From: Ricinus communis
Lineage: Eukaryota > Streptophyta > Magnoliopsida > Malpighiales > Euphorbiaceae
Assembly (NCBI RefSeq): GCF_019578655.1
Contig: NC_063256.1
Coordinates: forward strand, 20,250,005-20,314,004
Direction of reading: 5' to 3'
DNA: 64,000 nt
Shown here: piece by piece, positions 23,300-35,713 of the stretch
Position numbering within the stretch: position 1 is the stretch's first letter
Layout of the letters: every line of letters begins with the position of its first letter
Position numbers and translations under genes: made by a program
Notes under the pieces: generated by a model
Seen by the model: the letters and a program-made list of their open reading frames with translations, nothing else
Told to the model about the DNA's origin: nothing
Database searches by the model: none

Positions 23300-24298
23300 T
23301 GATAGTTCGATCAAAGAGTGAGCTATCTGAGCTGATCCAATATTTAAAGTACTTGTAAAGATAGTTAGAAAGCATTGAAGGGGGTTGTCTGCTCACCTAC
23401 TTTGATGATTAAGTCAATAATTTGTGAAATGATGCTTAAATATAACAAGCTTGTCAAGAAGCATGTATCTGTAATCACTATACCATAGTTTCTCATATAG
23501 ACATCGAAGGCCTCCTCGTTTTACTAGGAGAAGCATTTCGTAGTTGTAAGTTGTCCTAATTGTATTAGAACTATTTTTCTTGGCTGCTACTAGAGTCCTA
23601 GCTCGGGTTGGACTCTTCAGATAGAGTCCAATCATAACACACCTTTAAAGATTCCTAGCTGTTATCGAATGTACACTTAGTCAATCCCATCTTTCTCGGT
23701 ATGACAAGCTGGCTTATAATGCTCTGTTATCACTAGTTCCCTCCTTTTGCCCGAGAGTATTTATGCTTCGTACTTATCTCTTTACCCGTACTCGATAATT
23801 ATTGTCTTATAACGAGCTTGACGCTTTCTAATGATCATGATAATAGAATGTTACATTGTGCTTGATCAGGTCTGTAGCAAGAGGTAAGCTCGATCATACT
23901 GTTCAAATCTTAAACGTTTATGATGCCTGACATGCCCACTGAGGTCTCGTACGTTGTGTCCATTATTATGATAACTGTTTATCATTTATGCCTTATCGAA
24001 GGATAGTTACGTCCTTACATTCTAGAATGTTCTTTCGTAAACTCTGAAGGTATTTTTGTATATTTGCATGACCTATAAGAACCGTTTTTTCTTTCTCTTT
24101 ATCATTTTACATCTGTTTTCATTTCAAAATCTTCTTTCTACCATATTCTACTTTTTCTCACTTCTTCTTCTTTTACCTGTCCTGTCACTCATGTTCTTAC
24201 CAGTTTCTTGCCTTATTTTTTTCACCACTAAGTATCTTTGCCTTGTTTTGTTTTGTGCATTTAATTATTTTTAAAACTTCTTCTTCTCTTGCTTTTAT
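23300..24298 (+). other. Probable LTR/leader of a degenerate gypsy element
   Basis: This GC-richer stretch precedes a gypsy-associated gag-like frame and ends in a pyrimidine-rich leader (24070-24290). It has no host-like coding frame. No partner LTR was found, so the assignment rests on position and composition alone. Confidence 0.35.
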
Positions 24299-24990
24299 GG
24301 AGTCTCATGAATTTCCATCCTAAAACTCCTATGTTAATGGGGGAGAATCTGTCCAGAATCGTTCCCAAGACCTTTCTATCGAATTAGATATTAGAGAAAT
24401 ACCTTTTTCAACCAGGAAGAGGTTGAAAGCCATAAATCATCATCTGAAGGTGAAGAAAATGACCATCATCTTTACCCATCCAAAATGAACCTTGCTCGTC
24501 TAGCTCAAATTAGAGATTGATATAGGATCCCTATTGAGTTTGTCTTAAAGGATTGTCCCGAGCATTTCCTAGGTAATAACACTCTTGAGGTAAACCATAT
24601 AATGTTGTACGAGGAACACTTTAAAGCCGGCCTTAGGTTACCCATAGATCCTTTCATTAAGGTGGTCATTTTAGACACAAACATCTATATACCTCAACTT
24701 CATCCCAATTCTATCCGTCTTTTATTAGCCTTCAAACAGTTGTATAAAAACTTTAATTTTACTCTTACTCCTTATTTCTTTTCTTCCTTTTATTTGGTTG
24801 CTCGGGCAGCCAAGTATGCCTTTATTTACCTTAGGGCCTGAGTTGGTCATAAGACTTTAGACAGTCTTATTTCTTTTGTGCATAACGGGCGAGATTTCTA
24901 CTTTTTAGTCTGTCACCATCCATTTTTCGGATCTAGATATCGAGAGACTTACAGAAAATCCTAGATGAAAGTTACTACCTTTCTCGAGTT
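24299..24990 (+). pseudogene. Gag-like protein of the 'putative gypsy type transposon' family (PF04195-like)
   Basis: Starting at ATG 24299 and with frame changes, the translation shows SKMNLARLAQIRD, IPIEFVLKDCPEH and then the open stretch at 24602-24841: LYEEHFKAGLRLPIDPFIKV and LHPNSIRLLLAFKQLYKNF. The 'YE..F.AGLR.PL.PF...L......QL.PN' pattern is the signature of this plant retroelement-associated family. Stops occur at about 24328, 24519 and 24841. Beyond 24990 it is cut by the Tat-like LTR that starts at 25027. Confidence 0.65.
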
Positions 24991-25026
24991 TTAGAGAGCG
25001 AGAGTGGACAAATTGGAAATTAAGGT

Positions 25027-27102
25027 TGACAATGATTGATTTAGAATCACTTTTCTAGAATCAATTTAGATTTAATTGTCAAAAAAAATAAGTTTGAGGG
25101 GTAAAATGACAGCTTCCACAAGTTTAGGGACTAAATTACAAAAATTTTCAAAAATTCCTTGCTTTTAAATCCAATCGGCTATGTGCAGAGCCGACTGACT
25201 TTCCACAGTGCCGATTCGTTTATTTTTCCATTTCAACACCGCTTTTACGCATATTTCGATTTAAAATGACAAATAAAAAAAAGATTCTATAAGGTTTAAT
25301 AATGATAATTATTAGATTATTAAAGGATTTTCATCTATGTTTTATTAGATTTTAATAACAGATAAAGATCTATTTTAAACAAAGGCTTATTTGTTGCTCT
25401 AGGGTATTTTCTAACCTTAGCTCTATATATACATCATTAACTCTAAGGTCTAGGATTACCGATTATTAGCAATTACTAGCAACCTAGCAATTGTTTTGAA
25501 AAGCTGAAACAAGAATCTACATTCAAAAGCATAAAGACTTTTTTGGAGGTCACTAAGACAGGATTATACATTTTTTTAGAAAGACATTAGTTTTTGCAAA
25601 TCCCAAGCAGCACTAGATTCTAAAACCATCCTCGATTCAACCACTTTGTCATCTCTTGAGACTCGTAGAACAACCATCTATGGTGACAACTTAAGGGTTC
25701 CCCTACATGTAGCATCATCAATATCATCTTTCCCATTAAACTGCTTCTTATATTCCTTTATATTTTAGAAACATGATTAGGTTTTCTTTTGCTTATTATT
25801 TTTTTTATGTGTTTTAAATGATTAGAAAATGATTTCTTGTAAATTAACATACTTATAAACTACCGAACATTGAATCTGATAATATGAACATACTAGGAAT
25901 TGAATCCGACAATAAAAATATGTATGGTTTTGAATATATTAATATGTTTGCTTTTGGCTTTTAAATATGATCAAGTCAAATGATTAGGGTTGCGTGTTAG
26001 ATTTATAATTCCTTCATATTTTTAATTAAAATGGTTATTAGAGTTCAATGATCAAAATCTGAAAATCGTCGTTTTCATTTACTGTTAATCTTATTTCTAG
26101 GGTTTGCATGACTTTTTTAGGGTTTCTATTTAATTTAATATTATTTATCTCTTTTGCTTTGTTTTCTGGTCCTAATCGTTTTCTGACCTTCTATGCATGA
26201 AAAATTGGCTCTAGGACATAAAAGAGCTCAAGAAATTAAACAACCCTTATAGAAAAGCCCTAGAGTTGATCCGCTATTCACTCTTCAATCCTGTTTCTTG
26301 AATTTTTGATGTTTTGAGATATTTGTGTATTGTACTTAGTTTTTAGCATTTTTTTTCTTTTCTTATTTGTAGGAGGATTGTAATAGCTAGATTTAAGTTC
26401 TTGCACTTTGTTTTTGCTTTATTTTGGATGGATGTCAAATACCTGCTGTGTGATTGTCTAATTAAAATTGGATATATAGACATTAGGCCTTAAAATTGGA
26501 CCTGGCATGAAAATTGTAGTCCATTAGGTTACTAAGATGGCATATTATGCTTAAATTTAAAGCCCATATAGACTTAGTGGATTGTACCATATTTTATTTG
26601 AACTAATTGGGCCATATTAGATTTAAGATCACTTAATTGGGCCTTATCATAAAAAGTAATCTATTAGGTTTAAAGGATGAAATCCAAAGCATAATTTATA
26701 ATTGGGCTGGATTAGGTGGACCGGACCTTGTACATAATTGAATAGTAAATTAGGTTAATAAACTTTGGACATATGGGCTGGATTTTATAAAATGGGCTAG
26801 ATTCAGGTAGACCTTATATGATGTATTGCTTAATGTGTAGAAATATAATAGTTGTATTTATAGGGAATAGCCCGTTGAATAATAAAATTAAAGACGAAGA
26901 TACACAAAGAAGGATGTTGGCTTCTGGATCCATCTCTAGATTTATGGCATAAGCTTCCTTATGGAATCAAGAAATGTCACTCATTAGTAAAAGTGTTCCG
27001 GTGAATTACCTGGGTGGCGACTTCCATCCGATTAGGTTGAAAAGCCTTGTAGCGCTATAGTCACTAAAGACACTTATGTGGGCCCCGAAACTGCCGCCCA
27101 CA
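25027..27102 (+). repeat. Tat-like LTR, first copy
   Basis: 2.08 kb from TG to CA, directly before the primer site. A TATA candidate CTCTATATATAC is at about 25420-25431, and the second LTR has CTCTATAAATAT at the same place. It contains sequence around 26450-26740 with no counterpart in the second copy, which explains the length difference. Confidence 0.75.
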
Positions 27103-27103
27103 A

Positions 27104-27121
27104 TGGCGACTCCACTGGGAA
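27104..27121 (+). other. Tat-like primer-binding site (tRNA-Arg type)
   Basis: TGGCGACTCCACTGGG directly after the LTR's CA end. This form is known from Ogre/Tat elements, where it pairs with tRNA-Arg. Confidence 0.75.
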
Positions 27122-27970
27122 TAAGAGAAGTTGATTCCAATTATCTTTGTTTTTTAATTTTATTATTTAACGAGTGATTCTTGCATCACTGCACCATTTT
27201 CACAAATTGTGCACTTTGGTCCCTATAGCCCCGATGGCGTCACTTAGTGGTTCTTTGGTTCCACTTGAACCTTAGAATTGCGACACTAGCTAACCATCAC
27301 TTACAAGGAATGAGTGAATTTCCTTCAAGGTCTTTGAGTTGGGAGACAAGTCAAGGAAGAACACCTTTTACTTGTGGGAGCCTTTTATCCTTACCGAAGA
27401 CTCAACTCATAGTAATGACAGTAGTAATCTTCCCTAGAAACCCTATTGCTTGCTATTTGAAATATTTCTCACCATAAGTACTTAAAGCCAACATATTGGA
27501 AAGGCTTGGCCTAAGAACATGTGGAATTAGGTCTCAGGCCCAAAATATACATGCTTTTATACTTATATTAGAAAATATTGCCTTATTTGTTTATCTACTT
27601 TGAGAGCTTATGACATGCGTGTCGAGCCTACTATCCTCTGTTGATAGAGACCCATGCCCAAAATCCTAGGAAAGAAAGAATCATCATGAACTATGTGCAG
27701 GAGTAATAAGGTTAGTAGGATGATTTGTATATTAATGTGTGTGATAACTTTTTCTCTTCCGTCTTTGCGCAAAGCATGTGCACCATGCATCTCATGCATT
27801 GCATGCATCATACTAACATTTTACATTTTAGACATATAGACTCTCCTTTGGATTAGAAGAGGCAAGAGAATGGAAGGCTATAAAGAGTATCCATCTCTCT
27901 AAGAATTCAATTTGTGTTAGAGCTCCTTAAAAGACCGAAGCATCAAATCTCTAGTGAAGCTAGAACAGAA
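27122..27970 (+). other. Tat-like untranslated leader
   Basis: Non-coding leader between primer site and gag. It is repeated with high similarity at 39872-40690, including a CATGCAT-rich stretch (27775-27810) and a block of about 30 bp starting ACATATAGACTCTCCTTTGG. Confidence 0.65.
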
Positions 27971-29660
27971 ATTGCCAAGGAAAGAGTTAATAAGTAGGAT
28001 GTCAAGATCCTCAAGAATGCGTTATTAACGATATGAAGGGCGTGATTCAGGAAGAGCTCAAACAACTTTTGGCTACAATGACTGCAAATCCAGCTCCACC
28101 TGCTGCTTGGATTCCACCAACTAATCCCCTTGCTGCTATTGATCCAGTTGTGGTTGCCACTAAAATCGCTGCCACTACTGTTGTTGTTGTCAATGATAAT
28201 GCTAAAGACCCTGCTAGAAGAGGAGTGCCCCAGAACTTTTAGAATTTTGATGAATATGTGTTGGACCAAGCAAAAAGGGAGATTGCCCTTGCCACTAATG
28301 AAGCTATAAGTGGCTTAAGCGCCAGACTTGACAAGATGCAAGGCATGCTGGAAATCAAATATTTAGACCCGACCTATGATTTCAAAGAATTGGTGTTGAT
28401 AGATGAAGACAAGCTGCCCGCAAAGTTCAAGATGCTTGAGATGAATAAGTTCAACAGGACTGGTGATCCGAAAGTTCATCTAAAGCAATATATAGCCATT
28501 ATGGGAATACTCAATTGTGTATGACCCAAATTATCAAGTTGTTTGCATTGTCGCTAGAAGGACCTATTGTAAACTAGTATCATGGTCTTAAAAAATCCGC
28601 CAAAGCTGAATGGCGTGATCTGTGTAATTCTTTTGTCAAACAATATGACTATAATACTCAGTTGGAGATGTCAATTAGAGATCTTGAGTCCACCAAACAA
28701 AAGCTAAATGAGTCATTCTCTGATTTCTTGACCAGTTAGAGGAATAAGGCTGGGTTGATAAAAAATAAGCCTCTAAAAAGGACTAAGTTCGTATGATGGT
28801 TCGAAATATTTTGCCTGGATGCATTGAAAGGTTACAGATGATAAATCCAAAGACCTTTATGGATCTATATGATAATGGGCCTTAGGCCGAAAAGATCGAG
28901 AATGAAAAGAGAAAGACTGTGTGAATCGATGGAAGGCCGAATTATCAGGCTGGAAGGAGCAGAACTCTAGATGTCAATGTTGTACAACAACCGAGAAAAT
29001 TCTCCAACTTTAGGCAACCTCTCTTGAGGATTTTTGAGAAGTTAGTGCAGAATGGCATGCTCCAACCAACCACCCAAAAGAAAACCCACCTAACCTTAAT
29101 GCACTTGGCTACAAATCCAATATCTACTGCAAGTTCCACCAAGCACCCGGTCCCCATACAAACAACTACATCCGGCTGAAACATGAAATTCAAGACCTAA
29201 TTAATGTTGGAAAACTAACCAACCTGAATAAGCCTAGTACCAAAAGAAACCCCCTACCAAATTATAACAATACACCGACCCAAACCAAGTGTCCATGATC
29301 ACCCCTTACTTCAACGAAGAGGAGATAATGAAATCTTTCGAAAACATATCCCAACCCAAGCCAGAGCTAAAGCTAGAACCAAATAACCCATAAAGAACCT
29401 TTATCGAGTTGGGGGCATCACTATTCGTGGTGTTCTAACACCTAAAATGGAGCCGAAAATGAAGCCCTAATCACCAAAGGACATTCCTAAACCTTTCAAT
29501 GGTTAGTATTGTGAGTATCACTTGGTTTTCGGGCATGTGACGAACCATTGCAACCGTCTCAAGCACGAGATTCAAGACTTGATTGACTGTGGGGAATGGA
29601 AAGTTGAGCAACATCCTTAGTACCAATGTGAAGACCTACTAGGCCAGCCCTCGGGTAAGT
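27971..29660 (+). pseudogene. Tat-like gag
   Basis: Initiation appears lost: the second copy starts ATGGCTAACAAAAGAGC at 40697, while this copy reads ATTGCCAAGG. Recognisable pieces are GVIQEELKQLLATM; KYLDPTYDFKELVLIDEDKL; FNRTGDPKVHLKQYIAIMG; EWRDLCNSFVKQYDYNTQLE; MSIRDLESTKQKLNESFSDF; and two His/Cys knuckle-like repeats, YCKFHQAPGPHTNNY (about 29130) and YCEYHLVFGHVTNHC (about 29508). Multiple stops and frameshifts are present. The two knuckle-like segments with the same 'LKHEIQDLI' tail are normal for Tat gag or reflect an internal duplication. Confidence 0.72.
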
Positions 29661-30059
29661 TTGATTTCAAAGTTCACTATTCGAGGCCCCTTTCAGTGAA
29701 TATTCGAATTGAGGATTTTATGCCAAGTGGATGGGGAGTCAGACGATGAGTAAACAACTTGTGAGCCTTGCCTTCTAGAGGTATGGAAAGAGGGTGAGAA
29801 GAAGTCGGTTATAGCCATTGACATCTAGTACAACTTTAGGGATGAGTGTGAAGTCCAAGACACTAGGGTGAATGGTATCTGGGCAAATAGTGATCCCGGC
29901 AAAGAAGTTGAGCCAGTTGGTAAGAGTGAAGACATGACAGTTCAAGAGCTGAAATAAGTTGAAAAAGCACTTGAAGACAGGGATGCATGGTTATTAGAAT
30001 AGCTGAAGAAAGAGAAAAAGACGACTAACATCTGGGAGCTATTGATGCACTCATCAGAT

Positions 30060-30824
30060 TATAAAAAGGCTTAAATTTAGGCATTGTCTAGTATAAGCAT
30101 TAGCACGACAGCTATCCCCGAGAAAATGATCAAAACGGTAATTGAAAAGACAACTGGGATGATCACTTTATGGGATAAAAACTTAGCACTCAAGAGAAGA
30201 GACCACAATTAGACTCTCTTTATAGCAGCAGAGGTCAAGGGAAAAAGTGTGTCCTTCTTATATACTCCATAAGCTGGGATGTTTGTGAAAGATTTGAAAC
30301 CATCAAATATGGTCATGAGAGCCTATGATGTAACAAAGAGAGATGTGGAAGGAAGGTCCTTAGCACTAGTAAAGACGACTCTTATAAAAAACTAGGTGGA
30401 GTTCACTATCCTAGACATCCCAGTAACTTTTGCACTATTATTGGGAAAGCCATGGTTCCATGCTCTAGGATGAGTCCCTTCCATTGTACATCAAAAGGTC
30501 AAGTTCCCTCACGAGGGAGAAATAGTGACTATCAACGCCAAAGGCAGTAAGGTTGTCTTGGTCATTCACGAAGCTATCAAAGAGCTGGACGCCCCTATTG
30601 GATTCCAAGTTACTATTCTCTACGAGGACTGCGTGGATCCTACATTAGCTAGCATGTTCAAGAAGATGGATTTCATGCCTGGAATGGGACTAGGGAAAAG
30701 CCAGCAGGGTATCACAGAACTGCTAGACTTCAAAGGTCAAAAGACTCGACACGGGCTAGGTTACCATGAAGATGAACTTGAGGGCAAATTAAAGGGTAAG
30801 ACTCTAAAAGACATGTTCGTCTAG
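30060..30824 (+). pseudogene. Tat-like protease region with G-patch-like motif
   Basis: Segments read FVKDLKPSNMVMRAYDVTKR and VEFTILDIPVTFALLLGKPW, then FHALG and PSIVHQKVKF, as in the Tat protease domain (the canonical '..RAYD.....VEF.V.DI...YN.LLGR.W.H'). The open frame 30525-30824 follows with FKKMDFMPGMGLGKSQQGIT and KTRHGLGYHEDE. This glycine-patterned motif between protease and RT is typical of Tat/Ogre polyproteins and resembles a G-patch RNA-binding motif. Function here is lost through upstream stops. Confidence 0.7.
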
Positions 30825-30835
30825 GAGTACAAGCC

Positions 30836-31374
30836 TTACTCTGAGGAGCGTGAACATGTTACAGCAGTTGAGACTGAGGTGCCGTGATTTGAGATATTCA
30901 AGAACCTGATCGTCGAGAGGATGGTCGACTTGAGCATCAAGGAAGTCTGTGAGAAGGTCACCACCAAGGTTGAGGAGCTAAAACTAGAAGAGATCATCGG
31001 TCTACCTGGCAAGCTGAGTAAACAAGAGTTAGCTGCCTTGATAGAGGAGCATATCATTGACGTATTTTATGATGATGTAATAACGTCTAATCTTTATGAG
31101 GATAATGTTTCTTTTATTTTAAAGATCAATAATGTGAACAATGGTTTTGCTTACTTGTGATATTTTTTCTAATGGCAGTGTGCATTTTGATAATCATGAA
31201 ATGTGCATGTTTGACACCAATTCCATCCAAATTGATTCATTTAATTTAGGCACAGATGTAAATCCAGGGAATATCTTGATAGCTCATGATATAACTCCTG
31301 AAGAGAGGAAAGAATTTGAGAAAATAATAGAGAAAAGAAAAACAGTATTTGCTTGGTCATACGAAATATGCTAG
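30836..31374 (+). pseudogene. Tat-like spacer between protease and RT
   Basis: Two open frames (30921-31160 and 31141-31374) contain acidic Tat spacer sequence ending DITPEERKEFEKIIEKRKTV and FAWSYE. This matches the conserved stretch just before RT in this lineage ('L..FKDVFAWSYEDM'). Confidence 0.65.
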
Positions 31375-32026
31375 GGTTAGACAGAAAGATAGCAGAGCAC
31401 CACATTCCAACCCATCCACACATCAAGCCGGTCAAGCAGAAGATGAGAAGATTAAGATTGGAATGGGCAGAAAAGATATGAGAAGAACACACTAAATAGG
31501 TAAAAGCTAATTTCCTCGACATAGTTGACTATCTTGAGTGGTTCGCGAACATCATCCTAGTCCCGAAATAGGATGGTAAGATTAGAATGTTTATGGATTA
31601 TCAGGATCTGAACAAGGCAATGCCCTAAGGACAAATTTTCTCTTCCTCACATTGATGTAATAGTCGACAGTGCTGCCTTGAACGTGATGTACTCTTTAAC
31701 AGATGGGCTCTCTAGATACAATCAGATTATAATGGCAGTAGTGCAAAATCAGAAAACATCATCCATCATTGAGTGGGGAACATACTGCTATAAGGTTATG
31801 CATTTTGGACTAAAGAATCCAGGGGAAACTTATCAAAGAGCAGCCATTATCTTATTTCATGACATGATGCACAAGGAAGTGGAGGTGTATGTAGATGATA
31901 TGATGGTAAATTTTGAAACAAGGGAAGGACATTTCTAGGCTCTTGATAAGCTTTTAGAATGAGTGGAAAGGTATAACCTCAGACTCAATCCAAAGAAGAG
32001 CATGTTCGGAGTAACATTAGGAAATT
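31375..32026 (+). pseudogene. Tat-like reverse transcriptase (truncated)
   Basis: Fingers: WFANIILVPK, GKIRMFMDYQDLNKAMP. Palm: MYSLTDGLSRYNQIIMA, YKVMHFGLKNPGETYQRA and an intact YVDD box in EVEVYVDDMMVNFETREGHF. Thumb start: RYNLRLNPKKSMFGVTLGN. The catalytic DD pair is intact, but there are stops upstream. The domain ends abruptly at about 32026, where an unrelated minus-strand LTR fragment begins. RT would copy the element RNA in virus-like particles. Confidence 0.8.
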
Positions 32027-32905
32027 AACTAATAATCAAGACAACTTCCTTATTATGTAGAATTATTAATGATATTTAAAGACACTCAACCCAAATTAAC
32101 TTAATAATCATGAAATTAATATCTTAAAAGAAACAAATTAACATCAACCAAGCTCAAATCATTAAGAAAATATATTTAATCACAACAATCTCTCAAAATC
32201 AAACCAATTTTAAATGGTTTATTACCCAACACGTAATCTTCAAATATGATCCCTTAGATTTGTTAAGTAACACTTCCATATTACAAAACCAATATATAAA
32301 TGACTAATCATCTATTTAATCCATAAAATCAACTCACTAATCACACTACATACACATCGAGATCCAAAATCCCCAATTTAAAGGGTTAAGACACTAACCT
32401 TGACCAATGAGAGAGAAAGTAAGGTTTTGATAAGGGAAATGAGAGTCTCTTGATCTAAGATGTTGGTTGAACCGAAATGTGCCACCTAACACCTCTAAAC
32501 ACTTCATTCAAGCTTGGCCCTCAAGGAAACTCCATAATCCTTGAATAGCCTCAACAATGCTTTAATACCCTCAGCTATAAATTAGAGAGTAAATGAAGAA
32601 AAATGTGTTTTGGCTCTTGAGAGAATGAGAGAGGAAAAGAGAGAAAGAAGGGAGAGGGGTTGTGTAAAGAAAATGAGAGGAAAAATAAAATAATTATGCA
32701 TATAATTTGAGTGGTGTATAGAAAAGCTTCTAAAAGGGTTTATTACAACTAGGTTCTTATCTACATTGAAATTAAATATAAACCCTAGACATTTATTTAT
32801 CCAAAAATTCAAATTAATATAGATTTTTATATAAACTCAATTATGAATTTTCTAGCTCATCACGTGCCATAAATTTTGAAAAATTTAAATTTTCCAGGTG
32901 TTACA
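32027..32905 (-). repeat. Inverted fragment of a gypsy LTR (family LTR-X, 5' part)
   Basis: On the minus strand it begins TGTAACACC at 32905 and matches the plus-strand sequence at 40873-41230 over its inner part (for example GTGTGATTAGTGAGTTGATTTT in both). It therefore holds the first about 880 bp of that LTR family. The 3' part is missing at the join with the Tat RT. It interrupts Copia-B right after the integrase C-terminus. Confidence 0.7.
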
Positions 32906-32909
32906 ATGA

Positions 32910-33720
32910 GTACCCTAGAAATATGCCTTCATCCATTATGGATGAGAATTTTTCAAGATTGTCTTGGTATTTAAGATATAGCATTTACATCCAAATACTC
33001 TTAGATATGAGATATTTGGCTTTCTTCCATTCCATAGCTCATGAGATATTTTGTTCAAAATAGGTCATTTGAAAACTCTATTTATCAAAATAACACGATG
33101 TATTGACAGCATCGACCGAAAAATAAGTGGGTAATCCAATCAAAATAACACGATGTATTGGCAAGGTCCACCTGTTTTGTCCTTTGTGAACTTCACCTTG
33201 GGCAATCCAATCACTAGCTTATCCTTCTTTAGGCTGTGAAGGAGCTATATGCTTGCATCTGTTAGCCTTCTATGCCATAGCCAAGAGTCTGTACTAAGAG
33301 AAACAAGACACTCAAAAGACTCACTAACAATCCTCTGTAAGTTAATCGTGTAGGTATTACCAAACCTTTCTTTCTCTAAAGATTTTCTTGTCATTCTCTA
33401 AGGAAATGACTTGGCAACCCTTGGAGTCAAATGTGACCTTGTTACTTTCATCACACAATTGACTTACACTCATTATGTTATGCTTCAAACCATCAACAAG
33501 AAGTATATTATCAATAAGAGAAGAGTCTTTCTTACCAATAGAATCAATGCCTACAATCTTACTTTTAGCATTGTTTCAAAGAGTTACCTTTTCTCCATCA
33601 ATCTTTTTTAAGTAGGAGAAGAGGTTGACGTTCCCGGTCATGTGCCTTGAGCAACCGCTATCCACATGCCAATCTCCTTCTTTCAATGTTGACTTGAAGC
33701 ATACTTACAAAAGTGAAATT
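32910..33720 (-). pseudogene. Copia-B protease, pre-integrase and integrase tail (core deleted)
   Basis: Protease motif DSGCSRHMTG-like (partly frameshifted) at about 33640, then NILLVDGLKHNIMSVSQLCD and VTFDSKGC. The pre-integrase VKFTKDKTG lies near 33180. The integrase C-terminus ISHELWNGRKPNISYLRVFG then follows (about 33045). The catalytic integrase core between these is absent. A 21-bp direct repeat (TCAAAATAACACGATGTATTG) lies on each side of about 33110-33138, near the deletion. Confidence 0.65.
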
Positions 33721-33859
33721 AAGTTTCTTTTCTTTTTTAAGAACTCAAACCATTTTGGGTCTTTTGGGGTTAGCCATGAAGGTTTCTCCTAATTGGAGAT
33801 GTGCCTTCTTAATGTAGCAAAAAAATATTGATATGCCCATTCCTCATGCAATAGTGACA

Positions 33860-35662
33860 TTATACATTTGGATTGAACTTCCTTTTGTTCAAGTGTCTCA
33901 TTGCTTGAAGCTTGGGTCCTCTCATATTTTTAACCTTATTATGCATATAAGAACAAGTTTTAGACGCATGACTTTTAGTGTTGTTCATATACAGTGTATG
34001 CATGATTAGTTCCTTCAAGCTTAGCCTTTGAAACTTGTGAAGCTTTTTCCTTCCTTTTAGGAGGGTAGCTTTCATGCATGTCTTGGCCTTTTTATTAACA
34101 CCACCAATTAAAGAGGTTTGTGGTGTTGATGTCTTAACAAATTTAGAAATAGAAGGAGATGAAGTAGATGAGGATGTACTATTGAACCCTAATCCATATT
34201 TTATTAAAGGAGGCCTTTGAGATACAATTAGGGTGTCTAAGGCTTCCTTTCCCTTATGAAATTTTGAGATGGAGCTTCTCAAATCTTCAACCTCCACCTT
34301 TAAGGAATCATTCACTTTTGAAAGAGATGTTAAGAAGGTAGTTTGAGATGAGAGCTCATTTAAAAAGTTCTTAAAGTCATCATTTGAAAGAGTTAGCAAG
34401 GAAATTTGCTTTTGAAGCTCATTTAAATCTTGCTCAAATTTGGAGTATTTTTCTTTGTAAACCTTCATTTTGAAATGATATTTTTTACATTTCAAATTCA
34501 TAACTTCAAGCAAATCACCATCATCCATGCTATGTAAATCATTATTACAATCATGATCATCATAAGAGTGAGATATGGAGCATACCTCATTTGGTTCATC
34601 CTCTTGTGTCATGAAATATAGATTGGCCATTTGTTCATCTTCATCTTCACTTGATGAAGAGTTATCCCATATGGCTTTAAAGGCTTTCCTCTTCTCCTTT
34701 TCATTCTAAAACTTCTTCATATTTTTGCTCTTGAAACAATCGGCCTTGATGTGCCCTTGCTTCCCACATCCATAGAAAGTGAGATCATTCTTTTTCTCCT
34801 TGCTTTCTTTAAAGTTTGAGTTTTTGAATGGCCTTTTTTATTTTCTTCTATTCTTTATTATCTTATTGACCATCTTGGAGAGCATAGTTAGCTCCTCACA
34901 TCCTCATCTTTACTAGATTCGAATATGTTAGAGCTCTCACTCTCTTGTGGTTTGGTAGAGCTCTTGAGAGGAAAGGGTTTCCTTTTTGACTCCCTTTCCT
35001 TTTCTTACTCTTCTTCCTTTCTAAGAGTCATCTCATGGGTGAGTAGCTTTCCAATAAGCTCATCCGTAGATATCTTCCATAAGTACTCATTAGCTTCCTC
35101 TATATTTACCACTTTCGAACCACAGTCCTTAAATGGTAGTGCTTTGAGAATCTTATTATTCATATCAACAAGCTCATAGTGCTTACCTAATTTTTTAAAA
35201 AATTTCATGATGATGAGAAGCTAGTTTTTTATATCGGTTATGCTTTCATTTGGCTTCATCTTGAAGAGCTCGTATTTTATCACAAGTAGTTGGATCTTCT
35301 TGGATTTGACTTGTTTTGTACCCTCATGGTAGTTCTCCAAGGTCTTCCATATCTTGTAGGCAGTTGGGAGGTGTTGAACTCTCTCACATTCCTCTTTAGG
35401 GAATGAACTAAGAAGGATGATCATAGCTCTTTTATTCTTTGCATTGGTTTTCCTATGAGCATCCACCCATTCATCTTTATCAAATGGAATGTCTACACCA
35501 TCTTCTTATTTTGTTGGAGGTCTCCATTCCTTTATTATGGAATCCCATATATCCACCATATCGCTATCCAAGGATACCTCCATCTTGTACTTCTAAAGGG
35601 CATAATCATAACCATCAAAGTATAGTCTAAGTTGGTGGATACCTTCATTGGCCATCTTGAAT
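33860..35662 (-). pseudogene. Copia-B gag with spacer
   Basis: It starts near 35660 (MANEGIHQL...). A UBN2-type gag follows: the 35466-35221 frame has NAKNKRAMIILLSSFPKEE, AYKIWKTLENYHEGTKQVKS and LLVIKYELFKMKPNESITD. The 35208-35005 frame has KILKALPFKDCGSKVVNIEE and STDELIGKLLTHEM. A zinc knuckle lies near 34780 (YGCGKQGHIKADCFKSKN). A long 256-codon open frame (34630-33860) follows, with a coiled-coil-like Leu/Lys-rich spacer. The arrangement is characteristic of plant copia elements of this type. Frameshifts separate the frames. Confidence 0.75.
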
Positions 35663-35695
35663 CTTTAGCTCGCACAATTAAGTTGACTTGTGAGA

Positions 35696-35713
35696 ACCAC
35701 GCTCTAATACACT
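35696..35713 (-). other. Copia-B primer-binding site
   Basis: Minus strand TGTATTAGAGCGTGG next to the LTR end. It resembles TGGTATCAGAGC (initiator tRNA-Met). Confidence 0.6.

Noticed and set aside
24056..24274. Hydrophobic 72-codon plus frame resembling membrane segments
   Set aside because: It is a pyrimidine-rich leader giving Leu/Phe/Ser codons, just before the gag-like ATG.
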